64,000 nt of DNA from Kalmanozyma brasiliensis GHG001 (lineage: Eukaryota; Basidiomycota; Ustilaginomycetes; Ustilaginales): positions 992,001-1,056,000 of the forward strand of contig NW_015961948.1 of NCBI RefSeq assembly GCF_000497045.1, in the 5' to 3' direction. Below are positions 50,906 to 61,084 of the stretch, piece after piece; the stretch's first letter is position 1, and every line of letters begins with the position of its first letter. The position numbers were made by a program, and so were the translations under genes. Under the pieces are notes generated by a model. That model was not told where the DNA came from. It was given only the letters and a program-made list of their open reading frames with translations, and searched no databases.

Positions 50906-53900
50906 ATGGCAGCCCCATCGACGAGCAGATCCGATGCGGTCGACGCTTACAATAAGGCCATCACAGCGCTGCGCACGAAATCCTCACCCGACACGCTATC
51001 AACCATCCCTTCCCTCAATGATGACCCCGATACAGTCGATACACTCATTCATGACTTCCTCACTCCAAGCGTCAAGCTCCCTGCCTCGGAGCTGGCACGC
51101 TCCCAAGTCCACTGGCAGCGCGAGCCCAAGCTCGAACACATGCTTTGGGCCGAGCCCAGCACCTCACTCCACTCGCTCGAGTTCGTCCGCGCCGGCCTTG
51201 AAGGTCGGATTGTCTCGTATCGCGAGGTGTCGCATACTGCTGCGCCGCTGCTGGACTCCAAATCATCGGCTTCGATGGCGAGGAAGCCGGCCACCTCAAG
51301 CAACTTTGTGAGGGGCAAGTCTGCATACGTCCCGTTCGCACCCGGCGGATTGGAGAATGAGGTCATGAAGGATGCAGATGGTACCGAAGGGGACGATGAG
51401 GACCTGTCGGAGACAATACGATCGCAAGTCGCCGATATGGAGGAGACGTTGAGCTCCGGGAGAGGTCTGCGCTCGAAAGCGCCCGGGCTGAGCAGAGGTT
51501 TCATCGATCCCAGCGAGGAGGTGCTTGACGACGACGAGGATGCCGAAGGTGCCTCGATCAATCTCAGGGACGCATCACAAGCCATTGACGTGGGTCAAGG
51601 TATGGCGCCGATCCCTGTCTACCGACCCATCGAACAGGATCGCGCTTCTGCTGTTCGCAGCTCCAAGACCAACGGCGACGTCCCCAATCACTCCTCTCTC
51701 AGCGCTCACGACGCCGAGCTGGACGAGCTGCTACCCGTCGAGCGACCTCAGCCCCTCGCGCGCGCCCGCCGCACCGCCAAGATTGAAGCGAAGCGCGACT
51801 GGGCGCACGTCATCGACGTCAATCAAAAGCTCTCCAACTTCCACGAGCTCGTTCCTCAGATGGCGCATTCCTTCCCATTCGAGCTCGACACATTCCAAAA
51901 GGAAGCCGTCTACCACCTCGAACAAGGCGACTCCGTCTTCGTCGCCGCACACACCTCCGCCGGTAAAACCGTTGTCGCCGAATACGCCATCGCCCTCGCA
52001 CAAAAACACATGACGCGCTGCATCTACACGTCCCCCATCAAAGCCCTTTCCAACCAAAAGTACCGCGACTTCAAGCAGACCTTTGGCGCGGCCAACGTCG
52101 GGATCCTCACCGGCGATGTGCAGATCAACCCCGAAGCCCCCTGTCTCATCATGACGACCGAGATTCTGCGCTCGATGCTCTATCGCGGCGCGGACCTGAT
52201 CCGTGATGTCGAATTCGTCATCTTCGACGAGGTCCACTACGTCAATGATCAGGAGCGCGGCGTTGTCTGGGAAGAAGTCATCATCCTGTGTCCGCAGCAT
52301 ATCAATCTCATTCTGCTCTCGGCGACGGTGCCCAACACCAAGGAATTTGCAGATTGGGTCGGGCGCACGAAGAAGAAAGACATCTACGTCATCAGCACGC
52401 CGAAGCGTCCTGTTCCGCTCGAGCATTTCCTGTACGCTGGAAAGGAGATGTTCAAGATCGTCGATGCGCGCGCGCAGTTCTTGGGCAACGGGATCAAGGA
52501 GGCTGGCGAAGCGCTGCGACGCAAGCAGGATAAGGAGCGCGAAGCCAATGCTGTCGCTACGGGCACTGCCGCTCGTGGTGGCCGCGGCGGAGGTGCTGCC
52601 GGATCCAACTCTCGGGGTCGCGGCATGGTCCCCGCCCGTGGCGCTCGTGGGGGTCGTGGCGGTGCAGCTGGTCGTGGCGCCGCCGTGATGGGCGGTGGCA
52701 CCGTCCGCACCGGTCTCGACAAGAACCTCTGGATTCACCTCGTCGGTCATCTTCGCGCACACAACCTCCTCCCCTGCGTCGTCTTCGTCTTTTCCAAAAA
52801 ACGATGCGAAGAGTACGCAACTAGCATGCCCAACACCGACCTCAACAGCGCCGCTGCCAAGTCCGAGGTGCACATTCTCATCGAGAAGTCCCTGACGCGT
52901 CTCAAGGGCAGCGACAAGGATCTACCGCAGATCAAGCGGATGCGGGACCTACTCGGCCGCGGTATCGGCGTGCATCACGGTGGCCTCCTTCCGATCGTAA
53001 AAGAGATCGTCGAACTCCTCTTCCAGCGTGGTCTCGTCAAAGTCCTGTTCGCTACTGAAACTTTCGCTATGGGCGTCAACATGCCTGCTCGCAGTGTCGT
53101 ATTTTCTTCGATACGCAAGCACGACGGGCACGGATTCCGAGAGCTCCTGCCGGGCGAATACACCCAGATGTCCGGTCGAGCAGGTCGTCGTGGCCTCGAC
53201 CCAACCGGAGTCGTCATCATCAACGCCGCCGACCAGCTCCCCGAAACAGCGGTATTGCACAAAATGCTCCTCGGCCAACCCACCAAGCTCTCGTCCCAGT
53301 TCCGATTGACGTACAATATGATCCTCAACCTCCTCCGCGTCGAAGCGTTGAAGGTGGAGGAGATGATCAAGCGCAGCTTTTCCGAGAATGCAGCGCAGAA
53401 GATGCTCCCGGATCAACAGAGGAAGGCGCAGGAGCTGGAGAGGAAGTTAGCTAAAGCACCCCGCCCGAGCCCGCCGGAGAGGGACGAGCAGCTGGCGACG
53501 CTGTACGACCTGTGCGCGGCGGTGGTGAGCAGCAACCAGTCGGTGTTTGAGCTGGCGTTGTCGCATCCGCAGGGGGCCAAGGTGTTCGGTTCCGGCAGAG
53601 TGGTGTTGCTGCGGGATGGACATTTTGACTTTGACGTTGGCGTCATGGTTCGTCAGGTGGGCGCGGCGGAGTTTCTGGTTCTCGCGGCAGTTACAACGGA
53701 ACGGAAGAGAGGCGATCTCGACCGTGCCGATCCCGACGGTGCGGGTGTGCCACCTCTCTGGCCACCCCAGGTACAGCCAGTGGAAGCGGAACTGGTGTAC
53801 GACCTTCGCGAAGTACCCCTCTCGAGCATCGCCCTCATCACGGACCAAACGATCAAACTCGACATCCCCCTGATCACGGCGCATCGAATCAGCGCCATGA

Positions 53901-54748
53901 ATCGCGCCCTGTCGCTCCTCGTCCCTCTGCGCGACACCTTCCTCACCTCTCCCGCTCGCGAGGTCGACTGGAAGCTCCGCAGATTGGATTTCCAAGAAGC
54001 TCTCCGTTCGCGCGATTCCTACGCCCTCAAAGCCTCGCAACACACCTCCCTCCTCACCACCGCCTCCTTCTCATCCGATTACGCCCTGGTTTGCTCCTAC
54101 AAATCGATCACCCGATCCTTGGAGGCGACAATCCGTCTGTCGAGCGATGAAAACCTCGAACTGCTGCCGGACTACCATCAGCGCGTATCCGTTCTGAAAA
54201 CGCTCCGGTACATCGATCCGCTGACCGAATCGGTGCTGCTCAAAGGACGCGTCGCGTGCGAGGTGAACAGTGCCAACGAGCTGGTGCTGACCGAGCTGAT
54301 TTTGGAAAACATCCTCACCGACTATGCGCCCGAGGAACTCGTGGCGCTTCTGTCGATCTTCCTGGCGCAGGAGAAGACGGAGGATATCCCGGAATTGACC
54401 GGTGCGCTCGCGGAGGGGTACGCAAAGATCGTCGGTATCGCAGAAAGAGTCTCGGCGGTTCAATTGGCGAATAGCTTGGCGAGCGAAGACTTTGCCTTGC
54501 CCCAAAAGACGGCGTTGGTCAACGTGGTGTACGAATGGGCGAAAGGAACGGATTTCCAAACCATCGCCGGGATGACCGATATTCAAGAGGGTAGCATCGT
54601 CAGGGTCATCACCCGACTCGATGAGACGTGTCGTGAGATTCGCGACGCCGCAAGGGTCATCGGCGACCGCGATCTGGGTGACAAGATTCAGGTCTGCCAG
54701 AGTCTCATCAGGAGGGACATCGTCTTTGCTGCCAGTCTGTACTTTTAG
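50906..54748 (+). CDS. SKI2: SKI2-type DExH RNA helicase
   Basis: The helicase of the cytoplasmic Ski complex, which feeds mRNA to the exosome for 3'-5' decay. Start at 50906 (MAAPSTSRSDAVDAYN) gives 1280 aa, single exon. Seen: N-terminal Ski-binding segment with WAHVIDVNQKLSNFHELVPQ before the helicase; motif I AHTSAGKTVVAEYA near 350; DEVH near 440; LLSATVPNTKEFADW near 470; an arch with a Gly/Arg-rich insert (about 552-605); WIHLVGHLRAHNLLPCVVFVFSKKRCEE; GVHHGGLLPIVKEIVE; TETFAMGVNMPARSV; QMSGRAGRRGLDPTG near 754; and the DSHCT C-terminus. The sequence FVFSKKRCEE and arch position favour Ski2 over nuclear Mtr4. Convergent with the unknown gene at 54944, 195 bp apart. Confidence 0.95.
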   Translation: MAAPSTSRSDAVDAYNKAITALRTKSSPDTLSTIPSLNDDPDTVDTLIHDFLTPSVKLPASELARSQVHWQREPKLEHMLWAEPSTSLHSLEFVRAGLEGRIVSYREVSHTAAPLLDSKSSASMARKPATSSNFVRGKSAYVPFAPGGLENEVMKDADGTEGDDEDLSETIRSQVADMEETLSSGRGLRSKAPGLSRGFIDPSEEVLDDDEDAEGASINLRDASQAIDVGQGMAPIPVYRPIEQDRASAVRSSKTNGDVPNHSSLSAHDAELDELLPVERPQPLARARRTAKIEAKRDWAHVIDVNQKLSNFHELVPQMAHSFPFELDTFQKEAVYHLEQGDSVFVAAHTSAGKTVVAEYAIALAQKHMTRCIYTSPIKALSNQKYRDFKQTFGAANVGILTGDVQINPEAPCLIMTTEILRSMLYRGADLIRDVEFVIFDEVHYVNDQERGVVWEEVIILCPQHINLILLSATVPNTKEFADWVGRTKKKDIYVISTPKRPVPLEHFLYAGKEMFKIVDARAQFLGNGIKEAGEALRRKQDKEREANAVATGTAARGGRGGGAAGSNSRGRGMVPARGARGGRGGAAGRGAAVMGGGTVRTGLDKNLWIHLVGHLRAHNLLPCVVFVFSKKRCEEYATSMPNTDLNSAAAKSEVHILIEKSLTRLKGSDKDLPQIKRMRDLLGRGIGVHHGGLLPIVKEIVELLFQRGLVKVLFATETFAMGVNMPARSVVFSSIRKHDGHGFRELLPGEYTQMSGRAGRRGLDPTGVVIINAADQLPETAVLHKMLLGQPTKLSSQFRLTYNMILNLLRVEALKVEEMIKRSFSENAAQKMLPDQQRKAQELERKLAKAPRPSPPERDEQLATLYDLCAAVVSSNQSVFELALSHPQGAKVFGSGRVVLLRDGHFDFDVGVMVRQVGAAEFLVLAAVTTERKRGDLDRADPDGAGVPPLWPPQVQPVEAELVYDLREVPLSSIALITDQTIKLDIPLITAHRISAMNRALSLLVPLRDTFLTSPAREVDWKLRRLDFQEALRSRDSYALKASQHTSLLTTASFSSDYALVCSYKSITRSLEATIRLSSDENLELLPDYHQRVSVLKTLRYIDPLTESVLLKGRVACEVNSANELVLTELILENILTDYAPEELVALLSIFLAQEKTEDIPELTGALAEGYAKIVGIAERVSAVQLANSLASEDFALPQKTALVNVVYEWAKGTDFQTIAGMTDIQEGSIVRVITRLDETCREIRDAARVIGDRDLGDKIQVCQSLIRRDIVFAASLYF

Positions 54749-54943
54749 CATGCTCGCATTGCAACTTCTCATCTCAGCATCAGCTTGTGAGGCCTGTCAT
54801 CCAAGTTCAATGCCGATGTCTGATCAACCGTCGACTTGGGACGTTCGATGGAAAGAACGACTGTAATTGAAGCAGCGAGCGAGACGACTGACAAAGAACG
54901 ACTGCGGTGGAGACTCTCACCCGATCGTGTCATCTGGACCTCC

Positions 54944-56752
54944 TCACGCAACGGGCGGACCACCGGGCACATCAAGCTCTCCATGCTTCTTCGTCGCCAC
55001 CGCATCCTCTCCCACCTGCTCCGTCCGCTCAGCAGCCGCGTTCAGCGTCTCATCGTGCTCAGTCGCGGCAAGATTGCTCGCCTGAGCCTTGAGCAGCGCA
55101 TCATCAGCCGGTTGCGCCGTCAACTGCGAATCGATCACTTCTGTACTTGTCGATGCCTCTAGCGGCTTCTCGGGCGCGTTCACCGAGTGACCTGCTTCCG
55201 AGCCAATCACGGGCGTGGCAGGTTCAGTGCTGCCATGTGCCTGTTGAGAGCCGCCGAGGTGGGGCTGGCTGCCATTCGCAGTGTGCTCGCTCTTGGCGTA
55301 CGCCTGGAGGGCCGCATTGGATGCCGATGCTGAGAGCGGAATGGACAATTGTGTAGCGACCGTCTTTTGAGAAGGCGTGCGGTGCAGGCTGAGGCGGTCC
55401 GAGGGGGCGCCCGGTCCAGCAGAGGTACCTGCACCGTACATGGCCTGGTGCGAGTTCTGGCCGGTCGCGCTGGCCGCGATCGAGTCGCGCGTTCGCGAGG
55501 ACGAGTCGCTGCCACGCCGGCTGAGCGGAGGCAAAGCCATCAGGGAAGCGTAGGTGTCGCTGCTGTTGCGACGGTCGCCCATGAGACTGCCGCCGATGCT
55601 CCTTGCTCCACCCAGGCTAGGCGCGTGATGGTGACTCCGGCTGGCCCCCCCAAGACTCATGCCGGCATTGGAGGAGGCGAGAGTCAACACACTGGCGTTG
55701 TCGGCGGGAATTCCAGACGGGTGTGGGTTGTTGTTGGGATGCGGTCTGGTGTGGGAAGGTACGTTGATGAAGGCGGGCCCATGCTCGCCGGCGATGCTGC
55801 TGGTGTTGCCAGTCTGCCCACTGACGCTGCGAGACCCGCTATCGGATGCGATCTGGGTCGTGACGCCGTCGCGAGGCGCAGTGGTGCGACGCTGCGAGGT
55901 ACCAAAGGAGTCATCGCCGCTGCCCTGGCGCGGCTGAGCGATGTGGGTGGTGGGAAGGATCGTAGGCTCGCGGGTGTCGAGACTCATGAGCGTGGTAGGC
56001 TTAGTGCTGGCGCGGCTCTTGGTCGTGTCCAAGGTGCGGTTGCCAATGGAGTCACGACCGGCCAGACTGCTGGCGTCGTCCGTGTCTGGCTCGAAGTCGT
56101 TCGTGGGAGCGGTCGGTGCGTTGGAGATGATGGCGTTTGGGGTAGGAGCGGCAGCACCGTCTGCGCTGGAGTTCGGAACCGCGCTCGAAGGCAAAACGGG
56201 GTCATTGACAGTCGAAGGAGGTGATGCGAGCGCCTTGTCATGAGCAAAGGTGTTCGAGGAGAGGGCACCGGGATCTTGCTGACTTGAGATGGCCGCAGTG
56301 TCTGGACGAGGCGACCGGGGCAGATCGATCGCGCCGAGCGGCTCCTGACTTGGGATACCGTCCAGCTGCGGAGGAGGCGTCAAGCTGCCCTGTGCAGCGA
56401 CGCTCTGGCCGGGCACAGCAAGCGTACTGGCGAGGCCGTTTGCCTGATCCGAGCTGAAGGCCGAGGCGAACTGCGGCTGCTGACCTGTCACGCCCGCACG
56501 CTGAGCACCGCCGTTGAGCTTGGGCAGTGTCGACGACTTGCTTCGATCATCGACTTTTGATGCTCCCTTTCTTGCAGGTAGCGTTCCGCCTACGCCAGCT
56601 GAGCCGTTCGCCGAAGTACCATCAGAGGCATGAGCTGCATCGCTCGGTCTCCGTCCAAACTTCTTAGAGAACCAGCTGCCAATCGAGTTCTTTTTCTGGC
56701 GACCGTGGTGTGGCTGTGCCGATGCTGCGCTTGCTCCTGCCTGAGCGCTCAT
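54944..56752 (-). CDS. Uncharacterised disordered Ser/Ala/Thr-rich protein
   Basis: 602 aa, single exon, not recognised. It begins with a basic segment (GRQKKNSIGSWFSKKFGRRP, about 18-37), the only motif that looks ordered, which could be an amphipathic membrane- or protein-binding helix. The rest is Ser, Ala, Thr, Gly and Pro with scattered patches: PSSTVNDPVLPSSAV, RSRSVSG-type Ser/Arg words, many SP or TP sites and a short Glu/Ala-rich tail. No transmembrane span or signal peptide. It reads as a long open frame on a GC-rich strand, with a long overlapping frame on the other strand, so coding status rests on its length and uninterrupted start. No function proposed. Confidence 0.6.
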   Translation of the reverse strand: MSAQAGASAASAQPHHGRQKKNSIGSWFSKKFGRRPSDAAHASDGTSANGSAGVGGTLPARKGASKVDDRSKSSTLPKLNGGAQRAGVTGQQPQFASAFSSDQANGLASTLAVPGQSVAAQGSLTPPPQLDGIPSQEPLGAIDLPRSPRPDTAAISSQQDPGALSSNTFAHDKALASPPSTVNDPVLPSSAVPNSSADGAAAPTPNAIISNAPTAPTNDFEPDTDDASSLAGRDSIGNRTLDTTKSRASTKPTTLMSLDTREPTILPTTHIAQPRQGSGDDSFGTSQRRTTAPRDGVTTQIASDSGSRSVSGQTGNTSSIAGEHGPAFINVPSHTRPHPNNNPHPSGIPADNASVLTLASSNAGMSLGGASRSHHHAPSLGGARSIGGSLMGDRRNSSDTYASLMALPPLSRRGSDSSSRTRDSIAASATGQNSHQAMYGAGTSAGPGAPSDRLSLHRTPSQKTVATQLSIPLSASASNAALQAYAKSEHTANGSQPHLGGSQQAHGSTEPATPVIGSEAGHSVNAPEKPLEASTSTEVIDSQLTAQPADDALLKAQASNLAATEHDETLNAAAERTEQVGEDAVATKKHGELDVPGGPPVA

Positions 56753-57278
56753 CTTCGTCCTCAGAAAATGTATACGGTCGAGCGAGCTAGGATGGCGAGC
56801 GGTGACGAAGAGCTGTGGAGATGATGGATGACCGTCAAGGAAAAGGAGGTGGTTGGGCTGAGCTGAGTCTGCGCAACCAACACCTCAGGGTCTGACTTGC
56901 GTCAAAGCGCAGCGCAGCCTCTTTTGACGCTCAAGCCACGTCAAGCCACGCTCAAGAGTGGAATTTCAAGAGGGTGCGGAGCGGCCCGCGTGCCCTCTCG
57001 CTTCGTCGGAATCTGAATTCGACACGTCAAATTGAGCTCGTTCGCATGTTGACTCCCCGCAGCAGGGTTTGCAAGACAGCTCATACACAATCCAGAGATC
57101 GATCCATCACTACGTATCAACTGGGCTCGAGAATTGTGCATTGTCCTGGGAAACTTGCGACAGAATGTCGTAGTGAAGTTCAAGACAGGAAGGAGGTAGA
57201 GGGAGGAAATTGGAGGAGATGGCGGTCTCCGGAGGAAATTGTCATCCGACCACACCTCCTTGGACCGAACCACCATCT
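56753..57278. other. Intergenic between two minus-strand genes
   Basis: 526 bp. It contains the promoter of the disordered protein gene and the 3' end of the Rds1-like gene. A near-repeat of CAAGCCACG occurs at 56932-56940 and 56942-56950. Nothing else was recognised. Confidence 0.4.
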
Positions 57279-58463
57279 CTATCCTGCCTGGTAGATGGCA
57301 GGACCTGCGACAACGTGATTGTTAATGAGGGTCAAGTTCGCAGGTGTGTAATGAGCATCGTTCGATGTGAGAGCCACAAAGATCGTGCTGTTGATCAGCG
57401 ACGGGCCTTCGGGGTACACCTTGCCGCCGGGCTGCCTAGCTTTGGCAGTGCGTGCATCCATGTCGACGTCGTAGAGAGGTGCGTAGGTGACATTGAACTG
57501 CGAGACGTAAGCAGCAAACTTGGGTACGCCCGAAGTGTGCGTCGTGGTCGTCTGCTGGTAAGGGCCTTGCGTCTTGCCGGGATAGTCCCACTGGAACGTG
57601 TTCTCCTGACCTTCTGAGGTCAGAGCGGTCACGTTGTTCGAGATCGATGGTCCTCCAGCTGCCTGTCCAGCCGCGATGGCATCCGGCTGGTTTGTCCAGT
57701 TGAGAGCGGGATAGATCTCAAAGGCGATGGGCTTGTTCTCTTTGGGACAAGAGACGATCCAAGGACTCAGCAAAGTCCAGGCCCAGGACTGAGGAATGCC
57801 CGTCTCGAACCACTCCGGCACGGGGAACAGTCCTTCAAATTGGCGGAAGGCAAACTGCTGACGAGCCTCGGTGGTGATGGACTGCAGCAAGATCTGAGCA
57901 CTAGCTCGGTTGTCGAGCAGGTTGAGGAAGCCATAGACACCGGACTCGCCCCACTTGGTGAGTCTCTGGCTGAAGTCGATGAACTCGGGTACCGTCTGGA
58001 AGTCGTAGCGGTACGAGCACATTTTGGGAGCGTTGGGGCCCAGCATGTTTGACAAGGCGACAGCATGGCCGATCTCCTGCTGAGCAAAATGACGAATCAG
58101 ATGGCGATCCTCCGCATCGATACCAGCCGCATCGTAGTCAGCGTCCGAGAACTTGACCAGCCCATAGTTGAACAGGTCGAGCTCGATATACTCTTGGTGC
58201 AAGGCGAGAGCGATCGACTGGAAGTCGAAGTTGGAGAAGACCTGGTAAGTCGGCTTCTCGACGAAGTAGGATGAGTTGGGCTGGTAGCCCTGGGAGATGT
58301 TCCAGCCGGCATTGCGAGGATCACCTCCAGCACCCAACTGCGCAGGCGGCACAATATTGGGCTGGTTCCGCTTGAGGGGGCTAGGTGCCGCTGATGAAAA
58401 GGTCAGGAGGGACGCACATCCCAGCGCCAGAGCCAGAGAAGCAGAAAAGGAAGAGGACAGCAT
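57279..58463 (-). CDS. Rds1-like secreted ferritin-like domain protein
   Basis: A member of the fungal Rds1/desiccation-related family with a ferritin-like four-helix domain. Start at 58463 (MLSSSFSASLALALG) gives 394 aa and a clear signal peptide with an Ala-rich cleavage region near residue 26 (FSSAAPSP); the longer frame upstream lacks a signal. Seen: the helix pair FQSIALALHQEYIELDLFNY and HLIRHFAQQEIGHAVALSNML, with Glu and His residues placed as in ferritin-like proteins; a Cys pair (CSYRYDF and SCPKENK); N-glycosylation sequons near the C-terminus (NVT, NST, NLT). S. pombe Rds1 responds to nutrient and stress signals (family knowledge). A TATA-like box lies about 70 bp upstream. Metal binding is not proven. 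Confidence 0.88.
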   Translation of the reverse strand: MLSSSFSASLALALGCASLLTFSSAAPSPLKRNQPNIVPPAQLGAGGDPRNAGWNISQGYQPNSSYFVEKPTYQVFSNFDFQSIALALHQEYIELDLFNYGLVKFSDADYDAAGIDAEDRHLIRHFAQQEIGHAVALSNMLGPNAPKMCSYRYDFQTVPEFIDFSQRLTKWGESGVYGFLNLLDNRASAQILLQSITTEARQQFAFRQFEGLFPVPEWFETGIPQSWAWTLLSPWIVSCPKENKPIAFEIYPALNWTNQPDAIAAGQAAGGPSISNNVTALTSEGQENTFQWDYPGKTQGPYQQTTTTHTSGVPKFAAYVSQFNVTYAPLYDVDMDARTAKARQPGGKVYPEGPSLINSTIFVALTSNDAHYTPANLTLINNHVVAGPAIYQAG

Positions 58464-59440
58464 CTTTGCTGCAACGGGACAGATGGGGGAGAGGGTGAGA
58501 AGTTGTGGAAGGAGGTGGACAGCAAAGGCAGGGTTCTTATAGCAAGTCTGCGGCCTCAGATGAATGCGAGACCCTCCAGCCCAGCACCGTCTATTCTTGT
58601 CGTCCAGAGCGGAAAGGATTGGCTCGCCTCCAAGCAGCGATTCAATCACCTATCTGTGAATCACTCTTTTGCTAGCCTTGTGGCAGCCTATGAGCAGCCT
58701 ACGGACTGGCGATTCGCGTGACGGCCTATCGAGGCTGACTGTTCTGATGGAAGCGAGGTCCATCAGGGGCATGGCGTGGAAACGAGGCTGGGCAATCTTC
58801 AGAATTGTTGCAGTTGGGCCAAGCCAGCGACGACCCACTAGAGGAAGAGTGAGCTAGCAGAATTCGCCATCCAGGCGGCCAAGGCTTGATCTCGAACGAT
58901 GACTGGCTTCGCATGGATCAAGCCAGAGATCGGCTGTTGTGACCACACGGTCGTTTTCTTCCGGCGAAACGTGACTGAGCACGCCGACAATTCCGATCTT
59001 TGTCTAACAAACGTGCCGCATGGTCGAAATGTCTGACACTGACTAGGCAGACGCTAGCCAGTCACCACTACTCACATTGCAGACCTGCATGGTGAATCAG
59101 GCGTGCCATCTTCGCGTCGGCGCGAATGTAGACAGGGCCTAGGCATCGGCTACGCGCAAAAAATTTGGCGAAGAGGGTCTTTCTTCTGATGATCACGTCA
59201 CGGCGCCCAACACCTCCACCCCCGCAAATTGGAGCCGAGATCGTGTAGGAAGCTGACACATTCGACCGCTCGGCTCGCCTCAAAGGTGTGACAGCTCGTT
59301 TGCTGCGCAATCGCTTCCCTCTTGACCTCATCCCACCTCCAATTCCGCGAAGCCGCTACTCTCACGGCCGCAGCGGTCGTAGTCATCTCCTTGCTATATT
59401 GTCCATCGGTCTCTGAACCCGAAGAAAACCGACGCCCACG
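58464..59440. other. Divergent intergenic region
   Basis: 977 bp between the Rds1-like gene and the gene at 59441. The left end is the Rds1 promoter with a TATA-like box (58534-58543). The rest shows short unrelated frames only. Confidence 0.45.
58534..58543 (-). promoter_or_regulatory. TATA-like box of the Rds1-like gene
   Basis: The minus strand reads GCTATAAGAA, ending 70 bp before the ATG at 58463. Position and sequence fit a TATA box of a regulated gene. Confidence 0.5.
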
Positions 59441-60954
59441 ATGACGCTGCGACAAACTCGACTTGACGAAAGGAAGGAGCAAGACTCTTCTGCAAAGAGC
59501 GGGGACTCATCAGAGGAGCAGATCGCTGCCGGCGACAAGCGCAAAGCTCCCGCAAACGAAAGCGCTGACAACGCAGACAACGATGATCGTGCCAAGAGCC
59601 GCAAGACGGACGATTCCGCCAACCAAGATGACGACAACGCAAAGGCCCAGAAGGACACCGACACGAATGCATCAGCGCCGACCACGCTCTCTGGCAGTCA
59701 AAGCAAGGCCGACAATACGCTCAAAGGCGATGACATTGAGATCAACGAAGGTAATTCTGACGGCAAGAAGGAAGTGCCCTGGCACGTTAGCGAAAAGGGA
59801 CTCGTCTACTTCTTCTACCGACCCAAGGTGCAATCGGCGGACAAGGCCGATTCGAAGAGCACCGAGTCTCTAGATGACGTGCAGAACACCTTCATGCTGC
59901 TCGTACCAAGAGCGAGCGAGTCCGAGACGGCACCAGCTTCCGATGCTTCAAAGGAGCAAGGCGATAAGAGGGAGCCACCCAATCCTACAGCGTATCGCCT
60001 TGTCTCACTCGGCAAGAAACGCATGCCAAGCCCTGAAGCCGCATTGAAGGCTGGACAGGAGCCAGGTGGTATCGGTGGCCGCCACAGCGAGGCGATCTGG
60101 GCGACTGTAGCCGATATCGGCGCAGATCTCAAGGCTGTTGCGGAGGGGATGGGAGCAGAGCGGTACTCTACCAAGACACGAGGTAAGATCACGCTGTTGA
60201 GATCCGTGGCATCATCAAGGGAAGAGCTCATGCCGACTACGAGAATTATATGTATACTGACCATCAATCACCTCGTCCCTCTTTATCAAGGCGAGCGGCT
60301 CAAGCCGGCCGCTCGACCAGCAGGACGAGGTCACTATGCGCTGAGCATCAAGACGACGGATCCGCCATCCTCGCGCGAGGTGCGAATCACGTACCACCTA
60401 TCGCACCCGAGCGAGAAAGACTTTGGTCAAGTACAGGAGGAGCTCGGACTGCATCCCGCGTCGTCGGTGTTAATGCAGATGCGGAACCCGACCCTCGCGC
60501 CGACGGGACCCAACGCGCCAGCAGCCGGGCTTCCGGAGGACAAGAGGGCTATTCTGACCAAGGAAGAGCTGCAGGAGAACTTTGGCGGGGACGTCAACAA
60601 GAATGGCAATCGGTACGCGCGACCGGAAGAGCCCGCCCTGCTCGACCGTCAAGGTGTCGAGCTTTTGCTAATCAAGCGAGATCAAGAGGAGGACGATGGA
60701 TCCAAGGGTCTCGGTGACGAACAGAGCGAAGGTGAGTGGTGTCTGCGGCCAAATGTTCACTCGGCTGTCCCCAAAATTGGATCGACTGATCGCGCTGACC
60801 GTTGCTCTTCTTTTCTGCGCATTTTCCTGGCACAGCGCTGGCAAAGCTGGCCAAGGAGGACAGCAACAAGCTGTCTGATGATGCGATCCTCAAGGAGCTT
60901 GCACTGTCCAGCAAGGACGTCGAGGTCGAGGCGTTGTCGGGCGAGTGGATCTGA
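59441..60954 (+). CDS. Fungal 'BTB domain transcription factor' family protein
   Basis: Matches a conserved eukaryotic family often annotated in fungi as 'BTB domain transcription factor', although no BTB fold is visible; function unknown. Model: exon 1 59441-60182, intron 60183-60290 (GTAAGA...CAAG, 108 nt), exon 2 60291-60731, intron 60732-60835 (GTGAGT...ACAG), exon 3 60836-60954; 433 aa. Seen: an acidic/basic disordered N-terminus to about residue 105 (a KRK cluster suggests nuclear import); VPWHVSEKGLVYFFYRPKV; VSLGKKRMPSP; ERYSTKTRGERLKPAARPAGRGHYALS in shortened form, the family's G..Y....RG..H...P.G.G.Y stretch; ITYHLSHPSEKDFGQVQEELGL; FVL-like VLMQMRNP; and a C-terminal helix. The first intron is in frame without a stop, so unspliced RNA could code for 36 extra residues. 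Confidence 0.82.
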
Positions 60955-61084
60955 GGAGGATGCAGTCTTTGATCGATGCATTTGCTGTGCGTTTCGAATT
61001 GCAGCTTAGTTGATGAAACCACGTTATTCGCCTTGGTGCCGCCGTCCAAACGATTAGTTCATGAAGTGACTTGGCTCGAGTGCA

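Noticed and set aside
51731..52873. 380-codon minus-strand frame opposite SKI2
   Set aside because: Overlaps conserved helicase motifs on the other strand; no independent support.
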